Assembly: GCF_932294415.1 (NCBI RefSeq)
Contig: NC_065541.1
Location: 55,220,290 to 55,284,289 of the forward strand
Reading direction: 5' to 3'
DNA from: Quercus robur
Taxonomy: Eukaryota; Streptophyta; Magnoliopsida; Fagales; Fagaceae
DNA length: 64,000 nucleotides
In this document: one piece after another, positions 12,332 to 27,000 of the stretch
Numbering within the stretch: position 1 is the stretch's first letter
Layout: every line of letters starts with the position of its first letter
Translations under genes and position numbers: made by a program
The notes under the pieces: generated by a model
Databases searched by the model: none
What the model was told of the DNA's origin: nothing
The model's input: only the letters and a program-made list of their open reading frames with translations

Positions 12332-13617
12332 TATACTTCAGTCAACCCATTCATGTTGAGCTCTCCCTAGTCTCTAGTCTCTGTCTCTGTCTCTGTCTCT
12401 CTCTGGGATTACTGATTGGTTTTCAAAGACAAGGCACGTGTGGCACTGGCATCGTGGGTCCTTGCACAAAGTCCTTAATTTCTAAATGTTCCCCCAAATG
12501 TGAACTACCTTCTGCAATCCAAATGCCTATGATCTGATATAGGAGCAGATTGAAAGATAAAAGGAAAAAGGATACAAAATTATGGTTGCGTTTTGCTAAT
12601 CCATAACATTTTCTTTTGCATAGGCTTACGAAATTTCAATCATCTTCCTCTCAAGTCCATACCCTTGATGATATTATCAAGAATGATTCCTACATAACTC
12701 ACTGAATTGAGGGCAAGATACGTATGGATATGACAGCCGTAGTATTAATTTAACTGAGATTTGAGAGCAACCCTCTTAGAGGTAGTGGTGAGTCTAATGC
12801 AATGTTGTAATACTCAATGTAAATTAGCAAAAGTCCATGACCATGAACATGATGCTACTAATATGTTGTTTTTTGGTCAAGCAATCAAACCATCATTGGA
12901 TGAAACCCAATTTAGAAATTTAATGTTTATCATTCTTCCATTTGAAATACTGTGAACCCTTCCATCTACATTCTAAGAAAATGTCATGTTTGATATTTAT
13001 AGAGAAGAAAAAGAAAATGCCATGATCACGGTCAAATTATGGACAATTTTCTGGCACTGCTCTGTCATGGCAAAATTGGCAAGTCGACTTGTGGAAGTTG
13101 GCTTCCATCGCTTCCATCAGTATAGCAATTTCATACCAAATCCACTCTAGAGCATTCAGCCCCTAATCCTGGAAGTGGAAGTCATGCAACAAGTGGTTCT
13201 CTATATATAAAATAAAGTATAATACAGATGTAAGAAAAGTGACTTCAAATGCCGACTGAAACACAATGAAATTCTCTCAATGCTCCGTCAAACATAATGG
13301 GATCCCCACCAGAATCTAATGCCCCTTAAAAAATTGGGGAGCAAAATACTCTTCCAACAACTCTTTTTTACATCACGAGAAGACTGCACAGTTTGACGAA
13401 AAGCACAAGCATCACCGAACTGGTTGTATTTTTCTTTACAAGTCAGGCCTTAATTCTGTAGAAACAAAAGAAGCATTGTGCAATTTTCCCTAATATCAAC
13501 ACAACATTCCATTTCTAATATTGAAGAAATACAGAGGATGTAATCATATCACAATTACGAAAAAAGGGGGCAACATCCAACCTGCTGGCTTTGAGCAAAA
13601 GCATATTTCACAAAATC
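12332..13617. other. Spacer and likely 3' untranslated region of the SEC1-type gene
   Basis: A '(tctctg)n' run at about 12375-12402 is followed by unremarkable AT-rich sequence. The part next to 13618 should contain the SEC1-type 3' UTR on the minus strand. No other gene or element is recognised. Confidence 0.5.
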
Positions 13618-14865
13618 CTATGGCATCCAACTTTGGATCTTGAGATTATCCACTGAGAGTTCTCTTTCTGACACCAGCTTTAGTTTCTGCAAAATTTAAA
13701 AAAAAATATTGACAACTAAATTGGCTGTTCAAATATATCAGAGCTAAATCTTATTCTCATTGAGCAAGCATCCAGTTCAAGGAAAGAAAAAAGGAGCAAA
13801 AAAAGGCATGTTACTTGGTTCCCACTGAAAACTAGAGTGCAAGACTTAAGTGTGATCAATTTTGCAAATCCACTTTTGCTTAAGATGAATGTTCAAAAGC
13901 AAAAAAGCTTGAAATGTTTTTATGAAGTGAGCGTAAACAAAAATGACCATAAAGGAAGTGATTGGAGAGGCTTGGTTTTTCCAAGCAAAAGATTAGAAAC
14001 CAGGAACCAGCTGGTACTTTTGGAGTCAATTCAAACTCTAAAATCATCAATGTTTCATAACTGAATGGAAAAATGTTCAACCTTATGTGCTTAAATGATC
14101 AACTGATTTACAATGTTAACTAGAGAAAAATTCTTTTAACAGAGGACAAGTTAGAGAGTATGCTTCATTCAAGTCATCGATATAGTTTCTCTCTAAATTT
14201 TCTCCGTCTTTGGCTAGATTGTAAATGGCCAATTAGGATTCTACAAATCAAATGATGCCACTCAAGGTGAAAGACCTCTAGGTAAAAGGCCATATGAGGT
14301 AATGAGAAAAAGAATGATGAATAGGCATTTTATTACCGTGATATATAGAAGCGGGTCATCAATACTAGAAGAACCCAGGACTACTTCCCTTCTGAGTTTT
14401 GTTGTGAGCTTGTGACAAACTCGTAGCTATCAGCAGTGTCAGGAAAAAATATCAGGTGAGAACCGAAATTTAACTGGAGCTCTAGAAACAAAGAGAACTT
14501 CTTTAAAAAACTTACCTCAGATCTAGTAGCCCCACCAATGATAAATACAAAAATTCGTTGGCCCATCTTCTTGAATTCGTTAGATGCAATCCTTAAACTT
14601 GAGTCACTACAAAAGGTGGCAGAAGAGTAAGAAGTTGAAATCTCAGCATTATTGAGATGAAAGTTGCAGTTCTAATCAGGGATGGACCCATGCTAGCAGA
14701 GAAGAATAAAGAAAAAAAAAAAACTCCAATAGACATCCATATAGTATTAAAAAATTATAAATACTTAAAACCGTTGTTTCAAAATATATTAAGATGCAAT
14801 TATTTAACAACAAAGACAAAAATAAAAACAAAATAATATATGTTTTTTTAATACTAGGCCGGGCA

Positions 14866-14917
<52 letters not shown>

Positions 14918-17900
14918 CGGTTGAAATAAGAGCATTCATAATGGTGGTGCTAAAATTTTTAGTTTTTAACAACTCAAAAAACTTATTTATCTATTTTACT
15001 ACCTCATTTTATAATACACCCAATATCAAATGTTCTATTTTTTTTATCACTTTATTTAAAATAATATAAACAACTCACTAAAATAATAAAGGAAGCAAGA
15101 AAATTTGAGTTTTTTAATTGAAGAAGAGATATAATTTTAATATATTATATTTTATTTTTAACAACTTGTTACAGTCAATTGGTATTTATATTAGTTTACT
15201 ACTGCAAAAAATTTAGCTTTAGTTTCTCTAATAACACATGATTTTTTGGTTCTTTAGTAGTAAATTTTTTTTTTTTTTTTTTTTTTGCTAAAGTACAATT
15301 ACCATTGTGATCGTCTTTATTGTTTTTGTTAAGTTTTTGAGTTGAGTAGTTGTAATTTAGATGAGGCTAGTTAAATTTATTGAGGAAAATGGGGACTAGG
15401 GTTTTGGAAAGGTGCCAACTAAAAAAAGAAAAAAGAAATATATAATAACTAAAAAATAATTGGAATGGGGCCGGACTCTCTTGGCCCCCACCTGGGTCTG
15501 TCCCTGATTCTAATACGCAGGAGCAACCTCTAAACTGTTATCATCAATCATCAACCAAATGCTTTAACTAGATAAGATGTGACATATTGAACATATAACA
15601 GAAAATAGTAAAGAGCCCATGGGCTAAGATCATGTTAACTGAATGATCATACAGGTTACAGGAAGAACAGATCTAACAGATTGTCTATCTGCACTGTGCA
15701 TGCTAGTCATGGACACAGCAGATTACTCCAAGAACTGGGATATATAATTGTGAAATTACCTTGAGTATCCATCATCAGAATTTCGAGGTCGTGCCCAATT
15801 CGTAGTCCGTCTTGATCTCATTGAATGGGCAGAAATTTGACTTGGCTGCATTGGTGCACTCGGGGTAGATCTCCGGGAGCCTCCTCTCTCAAGTGGACTC
15901 GGTACATTCATACATGAGTATTCATTCTTTGGTAACTCACCTTTGCCAAGATCTTCAATAAGCTCCTGAGACAAAACGATGTTATGTTAGACTGTCAATT
16001 AAAATAGAAGACCATGCAGAACATAGTAACACATGTTTATCTAGATTCCATTGCTTCTGAATCCTAATGAAAGGTAAACACGGCACAATCACAATTGAAT
16101 TCCACTTGTTCAACAAAAAATTCAGTTTTGAACAGGAATAACCATTGAATCCCAATGAAAGGTAACCACCCATGTTTCATACTATATACTCTTTTTATTT
16201 TCTTCTTTTAAAATAAAATGGGTGACAGCTACTTTTATGAAAGTGGACAGTTACACAACTAGTTTATACCTTTCATATCAGCAATGCCAAACTGTCAGGC
16301 AGCAGGCTGATGATGGGTGAGCAGAAATGGTATAGTTATCAGCCAAAACGTCTATTGCCATGGTATATTTACAAAAATGATACAGCTACATGATCATGAT
16401 TAGGCCATAAAAATGTACAAAAGATGTAGGAATAATAAAGTTTTTGGTCTCCCACAATACTAATCAGCATCACCATACTAGGAATACCATAACTAAAATT
16501 TGAACAAACTATATTTATGTAGTTTGATCACCAAGGGCTTAGATAGTGCTCATACAATAAATGTCATCCTGTTTCAAACTAAATAAAAATAAAAAAAGTA
16601 TTGCAATGCAGCAACAGGTTTCATCAATACACTAAAGACATCAAAGAAAGCATAGCTGAACTTTTATTTAACTCTCCGTAAAATTAGGCAATGCTAAACA
16701 TCTGAAGAAATTTATAGGAGAAGAAGGATACAACTCTATAAAGCCATGTAGTAAGCAACAAAAAGTGGAGAGGCTTGCATCATGTGATATGATACCTCTA
16801 GCATGGGATAAAATCGTGATAACTGCCATGTCTCTTCCTCACCAGAGCGATCCTTTCTCACTGCCTGCTTTGTCTGATAATCAAGAAAGTATATTTATCA
16901 ACTGTTAGGTTTTGCATCCTTTCCCCCATCCCCCACCCAAACTTTCGTCTAGTGTACACAGGATCTTCATCAAGCATTCCAATTTTCAAAAATGTGTTTT
17001 ACCTTCTGAGCATTGAACTGGAGTGAGAAGCTACCAGTTTTCTTTTTATCATCTGATGATCCCCCAAGCAATCGCATATTATTTATCACCGTCATGTCCT
17101 CACGTGGTAATCTAGCCAACTAGTTAAATAAAGGGGAAAAAAATTAATATAACTAATTGCAAAATGAAAATTTCTGTCAGCTGTACACAATAATAATAGA
17201 AAGGTGTTAAAGATGATTACTGTACTTGTAAGAAATAGGAAGATTAATGAGGCAGGGAATTTTTGGGTAAGTAAGAAAGTAAATTAAGAAAAACTGCATA
17301 AGTAACTCAAAAAAAAAAAAAAAAAAAAAAAAAACTGCATAAAAAGGAAAAAAATGATAATTGAAGGCCCAGCGAAACCAGTAACAAAAACACTTCAATC
17401 AGAAGCACTAGACTTTTGATGACATTGGAATAGTTCCTTTCACTCTTATACAGTTATACTACTACATTTGGATTAAATTAAGGATACGTTTGGATAGAAC
17501 TTATTTTGCTGAAACTGAAAACTGAAAACATTGTAGCAAAATAATTTTTAAATGTGTGAATAGTGCTGTGGGACCCATTTTTAATGAAAAAGTTGATAAA
17601 AAGTGGAGTTTGTAGGTCCATGAACAGTGCACAAGTGCACTGTTCACAGTTGAAAAGTCAACAAAAATGGCTCTGAAAAAAAAAAAAAAAAAATTCTGAA
17701 AACGCGCAAAGTTGAAAACGTGAACGTGGACGTGCTATCCAAACTGCACCATATTGTCCAAAGCAAATTACCTCTTATGTGAAAATGGATCCACAAACAA
17801 AGGAATTGTACAGTACAAAATAACATTTTAAAAAAGGAATCATTAAAAATATATATGTGACCCATTCAAAAAAAAATAGTGTGTGGAATCAATAGAAGAA

Positions 17901-17978
17901 AATATTTGAATCTGATTAGATTTAGGTGCAGTTTGGATAGCACGTCCACGTACACGTTTTCAACTTTGCGCGTTTTCA

Positions 17979-18016
<38 letters not shown>

Positions 18017-21000
18017 CCAGAGCCGGTTTTGTTAACTTTTCAACTGTGAACCCACAAACTTCACTTTTTATCAACTTTTTCATTAAAAATAAGTCTCACA
18101 GCATTATTCACACATTTAAAAATTATTTTGCTACAGTGTTTTCAGTTTTCAGTTTCAGCAAAATAAGTTCTATCCGAACAGACCCTATATATATATATAT
18201 ATATATATAAAGGATATGATTCAATCTCAAACCCATTTGAATGTAGCAGATAACACTAACAGTGGGGCCTGACAATTGATGTATATTCGAATCATAGGAG
18301 CTAGTACTCGGTGATATGCTCATATTGTTTCATAAGTTGAGCAGTGTTAATCGTGATACACACTCATATCAAAATTGTTTGATATATAACTATATTTTTT
18401 CTTTTTACCTGTTGCAAATCATAGTTATAAAAGAATTGGTAAGTATAACTGTATAAAGTATCTCCTAATAGTATGAAAAGACATTTGGAACATATTTAAA
18501 TTTTAAAGCAACTAATTTATTTTCATTGTGAACTAATGTAGGACAAGGTGAGTATTAATTTTTACCATTTGTATATTTTTTAATTTTTATATAATTTTCT
18601 TAATTTTAGGATATAGGATTTATTTACTTAATTTTAGGTGTTTTTAAGGGTTTGTTGTTCAAAATAGAGTCCTATGATGGCATTGTATCAATTAGGATAT
18701 GTTTAGGAATATTTTTACTTGAAAATAAGTTTTCTAAAGCCTTTAAATAGGATTGCAATATGTAAAACAAAAATAAATTTAGAATATCAATAATATTTTT
18801 AGAGAGGTTTTTCTCCTTTTTTTTGGGTGGATTACAGAGTTTTTCCTTATGGATTCATAGACCCTTTATGGATTTAAGGGTTTTGTTAAGCTAAATGAGA
18901 TCTAGCCCTGTTTCACGTTTCCATCTTGAGTCATGAACAATGAGAAAAAACATGCCATTGAGCCCATATCCTCTCTTGTTTCTTAACAATTAGGAACTTG
19001 GGAAGATGACCTATACTTTATCCTTGCTCAAAAAAATGAAGACTAAAATTTGGGAAAGAATAACATATCTTTTTTACTGCTTCTACTAGTGTTACTTTAG
19101 GTCTTCATCTACCTTTCTTTGTTCTCTTGACTTGAACCAAATCACTTTTCCTCATCAGTTCATTAATTGTTCTTTGCATATAACCAAACTATCTCAAACG
19201 ATTTTCCCTCATATTTTCATTAATAGGAGACACTCGTATCTTTAACAAATTTCTTCATTTTGTAGCTTATCTTTGCATGTGTTTCCACTTATCTATTTTA
19301 ATATTCTCATTTCAGCAATGCTCATTTTATGGACATGTTGCTTCTTGATAGTCAAACATTCAATAACATATATCATAATTGGTCTTATAGCAATTTTTTA
19401 AAAACTTTCCTTTAACTTAAATAGGTATTCTATGATCATACAACACTTTTGATGTAATTTTCCAAATAATCAACCCTATTCTTATCTTACAATTCACATA
19501 TTCCTTGATCTCTCATATTTTTATGAATTATTGATCCAAGATATTGAAATCACTTACTATTTGGAATCTCAAGAACATCAAATTTTACTACCTCTCCATC
19601 TTTGTTTCTCCTTGTATTAGACTTATACTCCATGTACCTAAGACTTTTTTATTCTAATGCATCCCTCTAGATTCCTAAATTGGTGTCAACTCCATGTTTA
19701 GTTTCATCAACTAAAACTATATCATCTACAAAAAAACATATAAAAAGGACTTCATCTTGCATCGGTCTAGTAAGTTCATCCATAACTAGTGCAAAGAGAT
19801 ATGAAATATGAACTCAAAGTTGATTCTTGATGCAAACCTATTGTGATAGGAAATTCACTTGTCCTCCACTCAGCAATAGAGGTAAGCTCATGGAACCTAA
19901 GGTCAAATCAGTGCATTACATTAAAATTATCCTTAATGAGAAGCTTAAAATCAAATTTAAGGATCCTCAAAATGAACTTCCTTTTTTACTATTACATTGC
20001 ATTCAATTGCAACACTACAATCAACTCATGGCAATACTGCAGATCTTAAAAAGAAGTAATTTCAGATCTTTTTATTTTTGATAAGCAGAAGTAATTTCAG
20101 ATCTTAGAATGAAAAGTAACTTCTTCAGGTGAAATGGAGATGCAGATAAAATAATCAACTAAAATCAGCTTCAAAAATCATAACAATCATTGGTCCAGGT
20201 TTACTTCATCAGCTGCATTTTTTTTTTTAATAGATTCTCCTCGACGGAAAAAAAAAAAATTATGTATCTATAAAAATCCAAGAATTGGAATTCTGTGGCT
20301 ACCTGCATTAGCTTTGAAGCTTTATCACCCTCAAACTTCTCAGGATAGACAGATGCATAAATCATCAACAAACGCAACTTATTTTCAGGAGTTGCATCCT
20401 GCATTAAAAAAGTCAACAAGAATAGATATTAGCAAGTATTTAGAACAAAGGAACATCCCTTTTTTCAGCAACATGGGCTTAGTACATTACCTGTTTTGTC
20501 CTCAGAAAATTGATAACATCCTTGGCTCCTGCATCTCCAAAAACTAGATCCTGTTCCAGCTGCCCAAGTTCTCGCAGTCCCATTTCTCTGATAACTCTGT
20601 TAACTTTTCCAGCAATCTATAATGAAATAATCAAGTAAAACAATCAAAATGGAAGAAACATGATCCGATACTCTAACAACTCCTTATAATCCTAACTTTG
20701 ATATTTATCTCTGACCGTACTTTTCAGACCAAACTTTCAGATGACAGTTCTATTCCTAATTCTAAAGTCCAGTTTTGGAGATAAAACTTCAAGAAAATTT
20801 AATAGAATTGCATGTCTGCTCTCACTTATGCATAAGAGCCTTTTGACCCTTTTTTTTTTTGGGGGGGGGGGGGGGGTGGTAAATACTTGAAAATTTACAG
20901 TGTTTAAAATGCCTTGACTCCAAATATACAACAATGAAACAATTAAAGATTTTGCTATAAATCTTTTTCTTTTTTCTCTTGGTTCAAGACTACAGTAGTT

Positions 21001-24000
21001 GTTCTAATAATTTTGCAGCATTGTGAACTTTCTTAAACACCCAAAAGAATTGGAAAAAAAGAAAAGAAAGGGAAAAAAATCACTCAGATTGCATCTGGAT
21101 GAATAAAGTACTCATATTTCTCCTTGAAGTAAATGCCAACATGTTTCATCCAACAAGGAATACAAAATTTGATGAAGGAAGAAAACAAACCTCCACATGG
21201 AGAGAAATCTTCTCAACTTGTTCAGTGTACTGTGGCAAAGCTTGAACCATTTTTTGCAAGTCTCGTGTAGATATTTCGCTTCCATCTCTAGATAAAATCA
21301 AAGAATGTCATAAGTGATTGAAGCTAAGTGCAAAGCTGCATGATGAAATTTTTTTAAAAAACTCTTGACACCAGGTATTTTTCCCTCCTTGGTTTGAATC
21401 CTAATTAATTTCTAATGAACTCAGCAAGTCCCATGTACATAGTCATGAGAAGTAGTAAAATCTGTATAAATTGCATTTCAAATATCATAAATCTAAAGAA
21501 TGGTTAGAAAATCAGAAAAATTCAAGTCATACTTCACAAAGCCCTGGAAAAGAAAATCAGCACCTAAATCATGGCTAAACTCAACCTAGCCTGCTCCACA
21601 TACCATAGACATCTACCCTTCATTTTGTGGGTGCGTGTGTGTTCCATGTTCCTCACTTCTCACATACCTGATAGTGATCAGATGCATTTTGATCACCTCT
21701 TAACTGCATAACCTTTTCCCTAAGTTCTATGCCCTCTTTATAATACTTAAACAATTACCTAAAGGATCCTACCATTAATGAAACTAACACAGCAACTTAT
21801 CTGACGCAGGGCAACCAGAACAAAATTAAACAACATGAAATAAAGATAGGAATCTAGGAGTCAGCACCTAGACTTGCTTGGAGTCGGGAGTCGGCACCAG
21901 ACCAAAGAAACCAAAAGGCAACTTTTCATTCATCTCTAAAAGTTCTCCAAAAGGAGAACAATACTTTGCTTATATAGGAAAACTAAACCCTAGTTCTAAT
22001 TGGCTTAGGAAACCCTAATTGCCTTATTATAAAAATAACCTTGCTTCCAAATATTAAAATACTAATAGCTTAATAAACTACTAGAGCTTAGAACATAAAA
22101 ATACTATTGACTTGAAAAAATAAATAATACTAAACTAAAATAAAAGTCTTCTTGTGTCTTCTGCATCACTATCTCTTACATAAGTCCTCATCAAATTTGT
22201 AAATTATATATTCTATCCTGGGTTTACTTATTTTACAATCCCAAATACCATATCCTTCCACACTTTTCATTATATTCCACAATATATTTAACTCTTGAAA
22301 GAGAACAACCTTTGTAATCAAAACACAACTAGACCCTTATTAATGTTAATTTTTCACTCACAAGCAAGAAGGTTACCAATTTACTAGATAGTGACTTTTG
22401 ACTTAAATGCTTCATTTTTATTTGACAAGTAACTTAAAATGCCACTTTTTTATTATTATTATTGACAATTAGATGCATCCTGTGGCTCTTGAACCACAAC
22501 ATAACCATCGACCTTACTCCTACAAGGGAATGAGGTGCCATTTGAGCTAAATCTCATTGAGAACTTAAATGCATAACTATAACAAGCATCAATTTCATTT
22601 TCTATCCCCAAGATATGTTCTATCATTAATGACTATCTCTTGTCGCCGCGAAGATTTTATTTTCATGGTTCTTTGTTGTCTAGATTGACATATTCAATTT
22701 CACAACACAACGTTGACTCTCAGATGGAGGAGAATTCAGTTCTGAAATAGCAGAAGATCTGTGTCCTATTGGACATCTGCCATGGTATTGCTTAGAGAAA
22801 AAAGAATTTTAAAATAGTGAAATAAACAGTGATAATGTATTAAAACTTTAACATTAACACTAATAAGCTAAAACGTTGTAACATGCAAAGTTCAACATCA
22901 AAAAGCCAAAAAATCAAATAGTACAAATCCAAGCCTGCACCAACCTTCCACTCTGTTGGATTTGTGCAGCTTTGTTCTTCGATACGAAGTTGCTCATCTT
23001 CTCATGCAAACGTTCACTAGCCTGATACGCCAGTTAGTGGAAAAAAGAATTCATGCAATATATCAAAAAGAAAGACTATAAAGTTGACCTTTTATAATTT
23101 ATAATCAAGGTGGATAGAAAAATTAAATTTCTTTATAACTTTAATGAATAAAAGATGATTTTTGGAATTCCGGACAAAACTAGGTTATTTAGATATTTAT
23201 TAGTTAAGAAATTGAACCATAAAAAATTTAAACTGAGTGTTGTACATATCAAAGAAAAGGTAAAGGGGTGATGAAAACAAAAGAGTAAAAAAAAGGTTTA
23301 ATGGTATCTTAAAAGAGGAACCTAGTTGAGACTTTGACTTATATAAACAGAAATAAAAGGAGTAATAGTTTCTGAAAGAAAAAATAATCTTAATATTCTA
23401 GGATTTAAAGGAAAAAAAAAAGGCAATTAAATATAATAATTCATTAAATATTTAAAATAAGCACAGTTTTTTATTCCTATAAATAATAGTCATAAGAAAA
23501 CTTTCTGAAAAAATGTTTATTATAATTATGAGAATTATTAATTAAATGTGGAAAGAAGTCTGCTCCTTAAAAATTATTTATTATAATAATAAATAAATAA
23601 AAATTATAAGGGGTTCAACTGTATATGCATTAGACATACATCTGCTATGTGTGCATGGCGAAGCTCAAGCCAGACTGGATCATGGTCCTCCAAAAGGACC
23701 TCTTTTCTTTCAGTTTGACCATCTTTTTTGCTGGGAACCTAATATGAAATATATGCTATCCATTAAAATAAAAAATAAAAAGACAAAAAGAGGGAAGGGG
23801 GGGGGGGGGGGGGGGGGAATGAAAAGGCAAACATAATGGGGAAAAAAAACAAAAACAACATGAAGACTTACCTCATATGCATATTTATTTCCATCCATAT
23901 CCAATAAATCATGACACATAGCATCATAAGTCCATTCATGTATGACAGGAGCAATCTATACATGTAAGTTCAACACGCTCAATAAAATCAAACTAAAAGA

Positions 24001-27000
24001 GCATACCAAAATAATGTCATAACAAGAGAATTAATATAACCTGATCAACTGATCTATCCAAGATTAGCAGCTCGCATGTTTCAGTCTGTGGAAAGTTGGG
24101 AATGGAAGTTTTATACTTCAAAATACAGTTCCAAACTGCAGTAGCAAGCTTTGTAGGAACTAAATCACGAAATGCTGCTGCTGTAGAGTCATCAGGTGTC
24201 TTGGCAGCTCGATATCGTACAAATGGCAGCTCCTGAGAAAATGCAAAGGTATGTTGAAAATTCCATAGCAAATAAAGAAGAGCACTGAATTGATTATCAA
24301 GGAGTTAATGTTTCCACATATAAAAAATATGATGAATTCAAATATTCAACTGTCAATGCCTACTCCAAAAAATAAGTTTCAGTGCCTAATTTCATGCTAA
24401 AGCTATGCATTAATCCATGTATCTTTAACTTAAAGGTCTAACACAGCCAGACCCAAGCCCATGTAATGAGTGCGGTCCCAGGTTTGCCAACCTGCATAAA
24501 CTCATAATTCAATTCATTCTAAACATGAATCCAAGGTTTCCTCCTGCATAAACCCATTGCTCAATTCCTTAACATGAATCCAAGAGGTAATGACTCCAAC
24601 CACCTAAAAATAGTTTTGCTAAGGCTTTCTTTTGTTCTATTAATCCTAGTTAAACCAAACTGAATTGTTTAACCACCATTGCAGACTTTACACATGGCCA
24701 AAAAGATAGAAACATGGTCATTCTAGTCATCCTCTTCTGGAAAATTCAACCAAAAAGAGAAGACTCTTAACATATGCACTAAACTCCAATAAAACACTGA
24801 GCTCACTGTTATCATTATTTATTAAGAGCTTCTTAAACATATGCATATGAGTGATAAATTCGATGTTGAACATGACTGAATCAGAAGATACAAATTCAAT
24901 AATGAGAAAGAGAGGAGCAGAGAATATAATTCAACTTGCTTGATCAAACCAAGGACAACAAAAATAAAGCAACAAATGGTTGAGTGAAAATCTGTAAGGG
25001 ATATTGAAGACTAATGCAAAAGGATGGTACTAAAGATTAGTTGCATGCAATATCAGTGCATTTGTGGTAACTAAAAACTTAGTACTGGAGTAGATCACAA
25101 GCAGAAATGCAATCAGAAATATAAGAGTATTTTTTTATTGGACAAAGTTTGGCTCCAAACATGTTTGGGGCTATCTTTTCCAACCCATTACATGGCAAAT
25201 TATAAGACTATCCACATGTATTATTTAAACAAACCACATGGCTCGTTAAAAAACCATGTCACTAAAACTACACATGGATGATCTATTCAATTACCACATA
25301 ATAGGTTGGAGCAAGATAGCTCCAAATATGTTTAAAGCCAAACATTTTCCTTTTTTATTTACCACTAAGGAAAAAGTTTGGCTCCAAACATGTTTGAGGC
25401 TATCCTTTTACTATTAGAAATATATGGTTAAATGATTAAATTTACCATATCCCAATAACTTAAACTTTTGGGGCAATCGGTAGTTTAATATGGTATCAGA
25501 GCATGAGATCCTAAGTTTGATTCTTATCTCCTCCACTCTACCTTCCATTTAAAATTCTCATATGTTGGGCCTCACCTATTAAAAGGTAGTTTCAGCCCAC
25601 ACGTGAGGGGGGGAGTGTTAGAAATATGTGGTTAAATGATTAAATTTACCATATCCCACTAGTTTAAACTTTTGGGACAATTGATAGTTTAACATTTACA
25701 ACCCACTATGTGGCAATAGAATGGAGCATTCATGTGTAATTTTAGTTCTTGACTTTGTTAATGAGTCATGTGACTTGTTTAAATAATTCACATGAAGTCT
25801 TATAAGTCAACACGTGATGGGTTGGAAAAGATGGCTCTAAACATGCTTAGAACCAATTTCCTTTTTTACAATTATTGGTGATTTAATAAATGGTGGCCAC
25901 ATGTAATACATAAGCTTACTTTGAATATGAGTAATCACAAGAAAGAACATTTTTAGGATAAGATTCATACCTTCAATGAAGCAAAAACTGTAGAAATTCG
26001 AGTTGCCATCGTATTCAAACAAGCATCAAACTTTCGAGGGTTATCAATATCACCGAAAAGTTCCTCCAATGCTCTTTCATGATCAGTGACAAAAGCCTGC
26101 ATTTAAGGGAAATTGCTTAATTAAGATTTTTTTTTTTTTTAATTTCTTTTAAATAGCTTAAAAAAAAAAAAAGTAAAAATCAATATTGTTGGGATGCTCA
26201 GCAGTAACTATAATCTTAAATGTCATTGCCTACAGAGCACTTAGGGTAGCCAAATGCAGGAGTGTCTGTAGCCAAATGTACCTCACAATTTACATACATA
26301 TTTTGTAAATTTCACTTATATTTAAGCATTTCAAAGCAAAGCCCGGCTCCAATGTCTCAGAATCACCAGCTAATGAGACTTCAGCTTATGCTAATTACAA
26401 TCATGATTAAACATTTTTGACTATTCATTAAAGAAAGTCTTCTAACTTGAGGACCATCTGTCACCATGCCTACACTCTGCAAACCTCAATACATTATATG
26501 CAATGATGTGGTGAGGAGAACATAAACACAACACAAATTATATTATGGAAGTGTTTTAGAAAAAAATTCCAGCAATAACACAAGATTACAGTCAGGAGAA
26601 GAAAATATAACCCAATTTTCTGAAGTATAATCCAGAAAGATAATTCTGGACAAATTCACCAAAGTTGTGCAAATAGGAACTTCTCATATAAATAATATTT
26701 TCTTCATAGTATATTCATAAGTTGAGTACAAGAAGATGGTGTTTGCAACAATGGAGATCTAAAACTAAACAGAATAGTTGATTCCCTAAAATTAATATGA
26801 GGCACATTGATCAAAATAGCATCAGGAGAACTGAAAGAAGGTATTGTCAACAAATACCTGATTGTCTATGGGAAAGTACTCCAAATTCATCTGCATAAAC
26901 AAAGAAAAAAAGATTGCGCACAATATAATTAAAAGGGAAAACTACCAAACTTCTAACAAGAATCAATAAAATAACAATGAAGATCTAGACCTCTCTCAGT

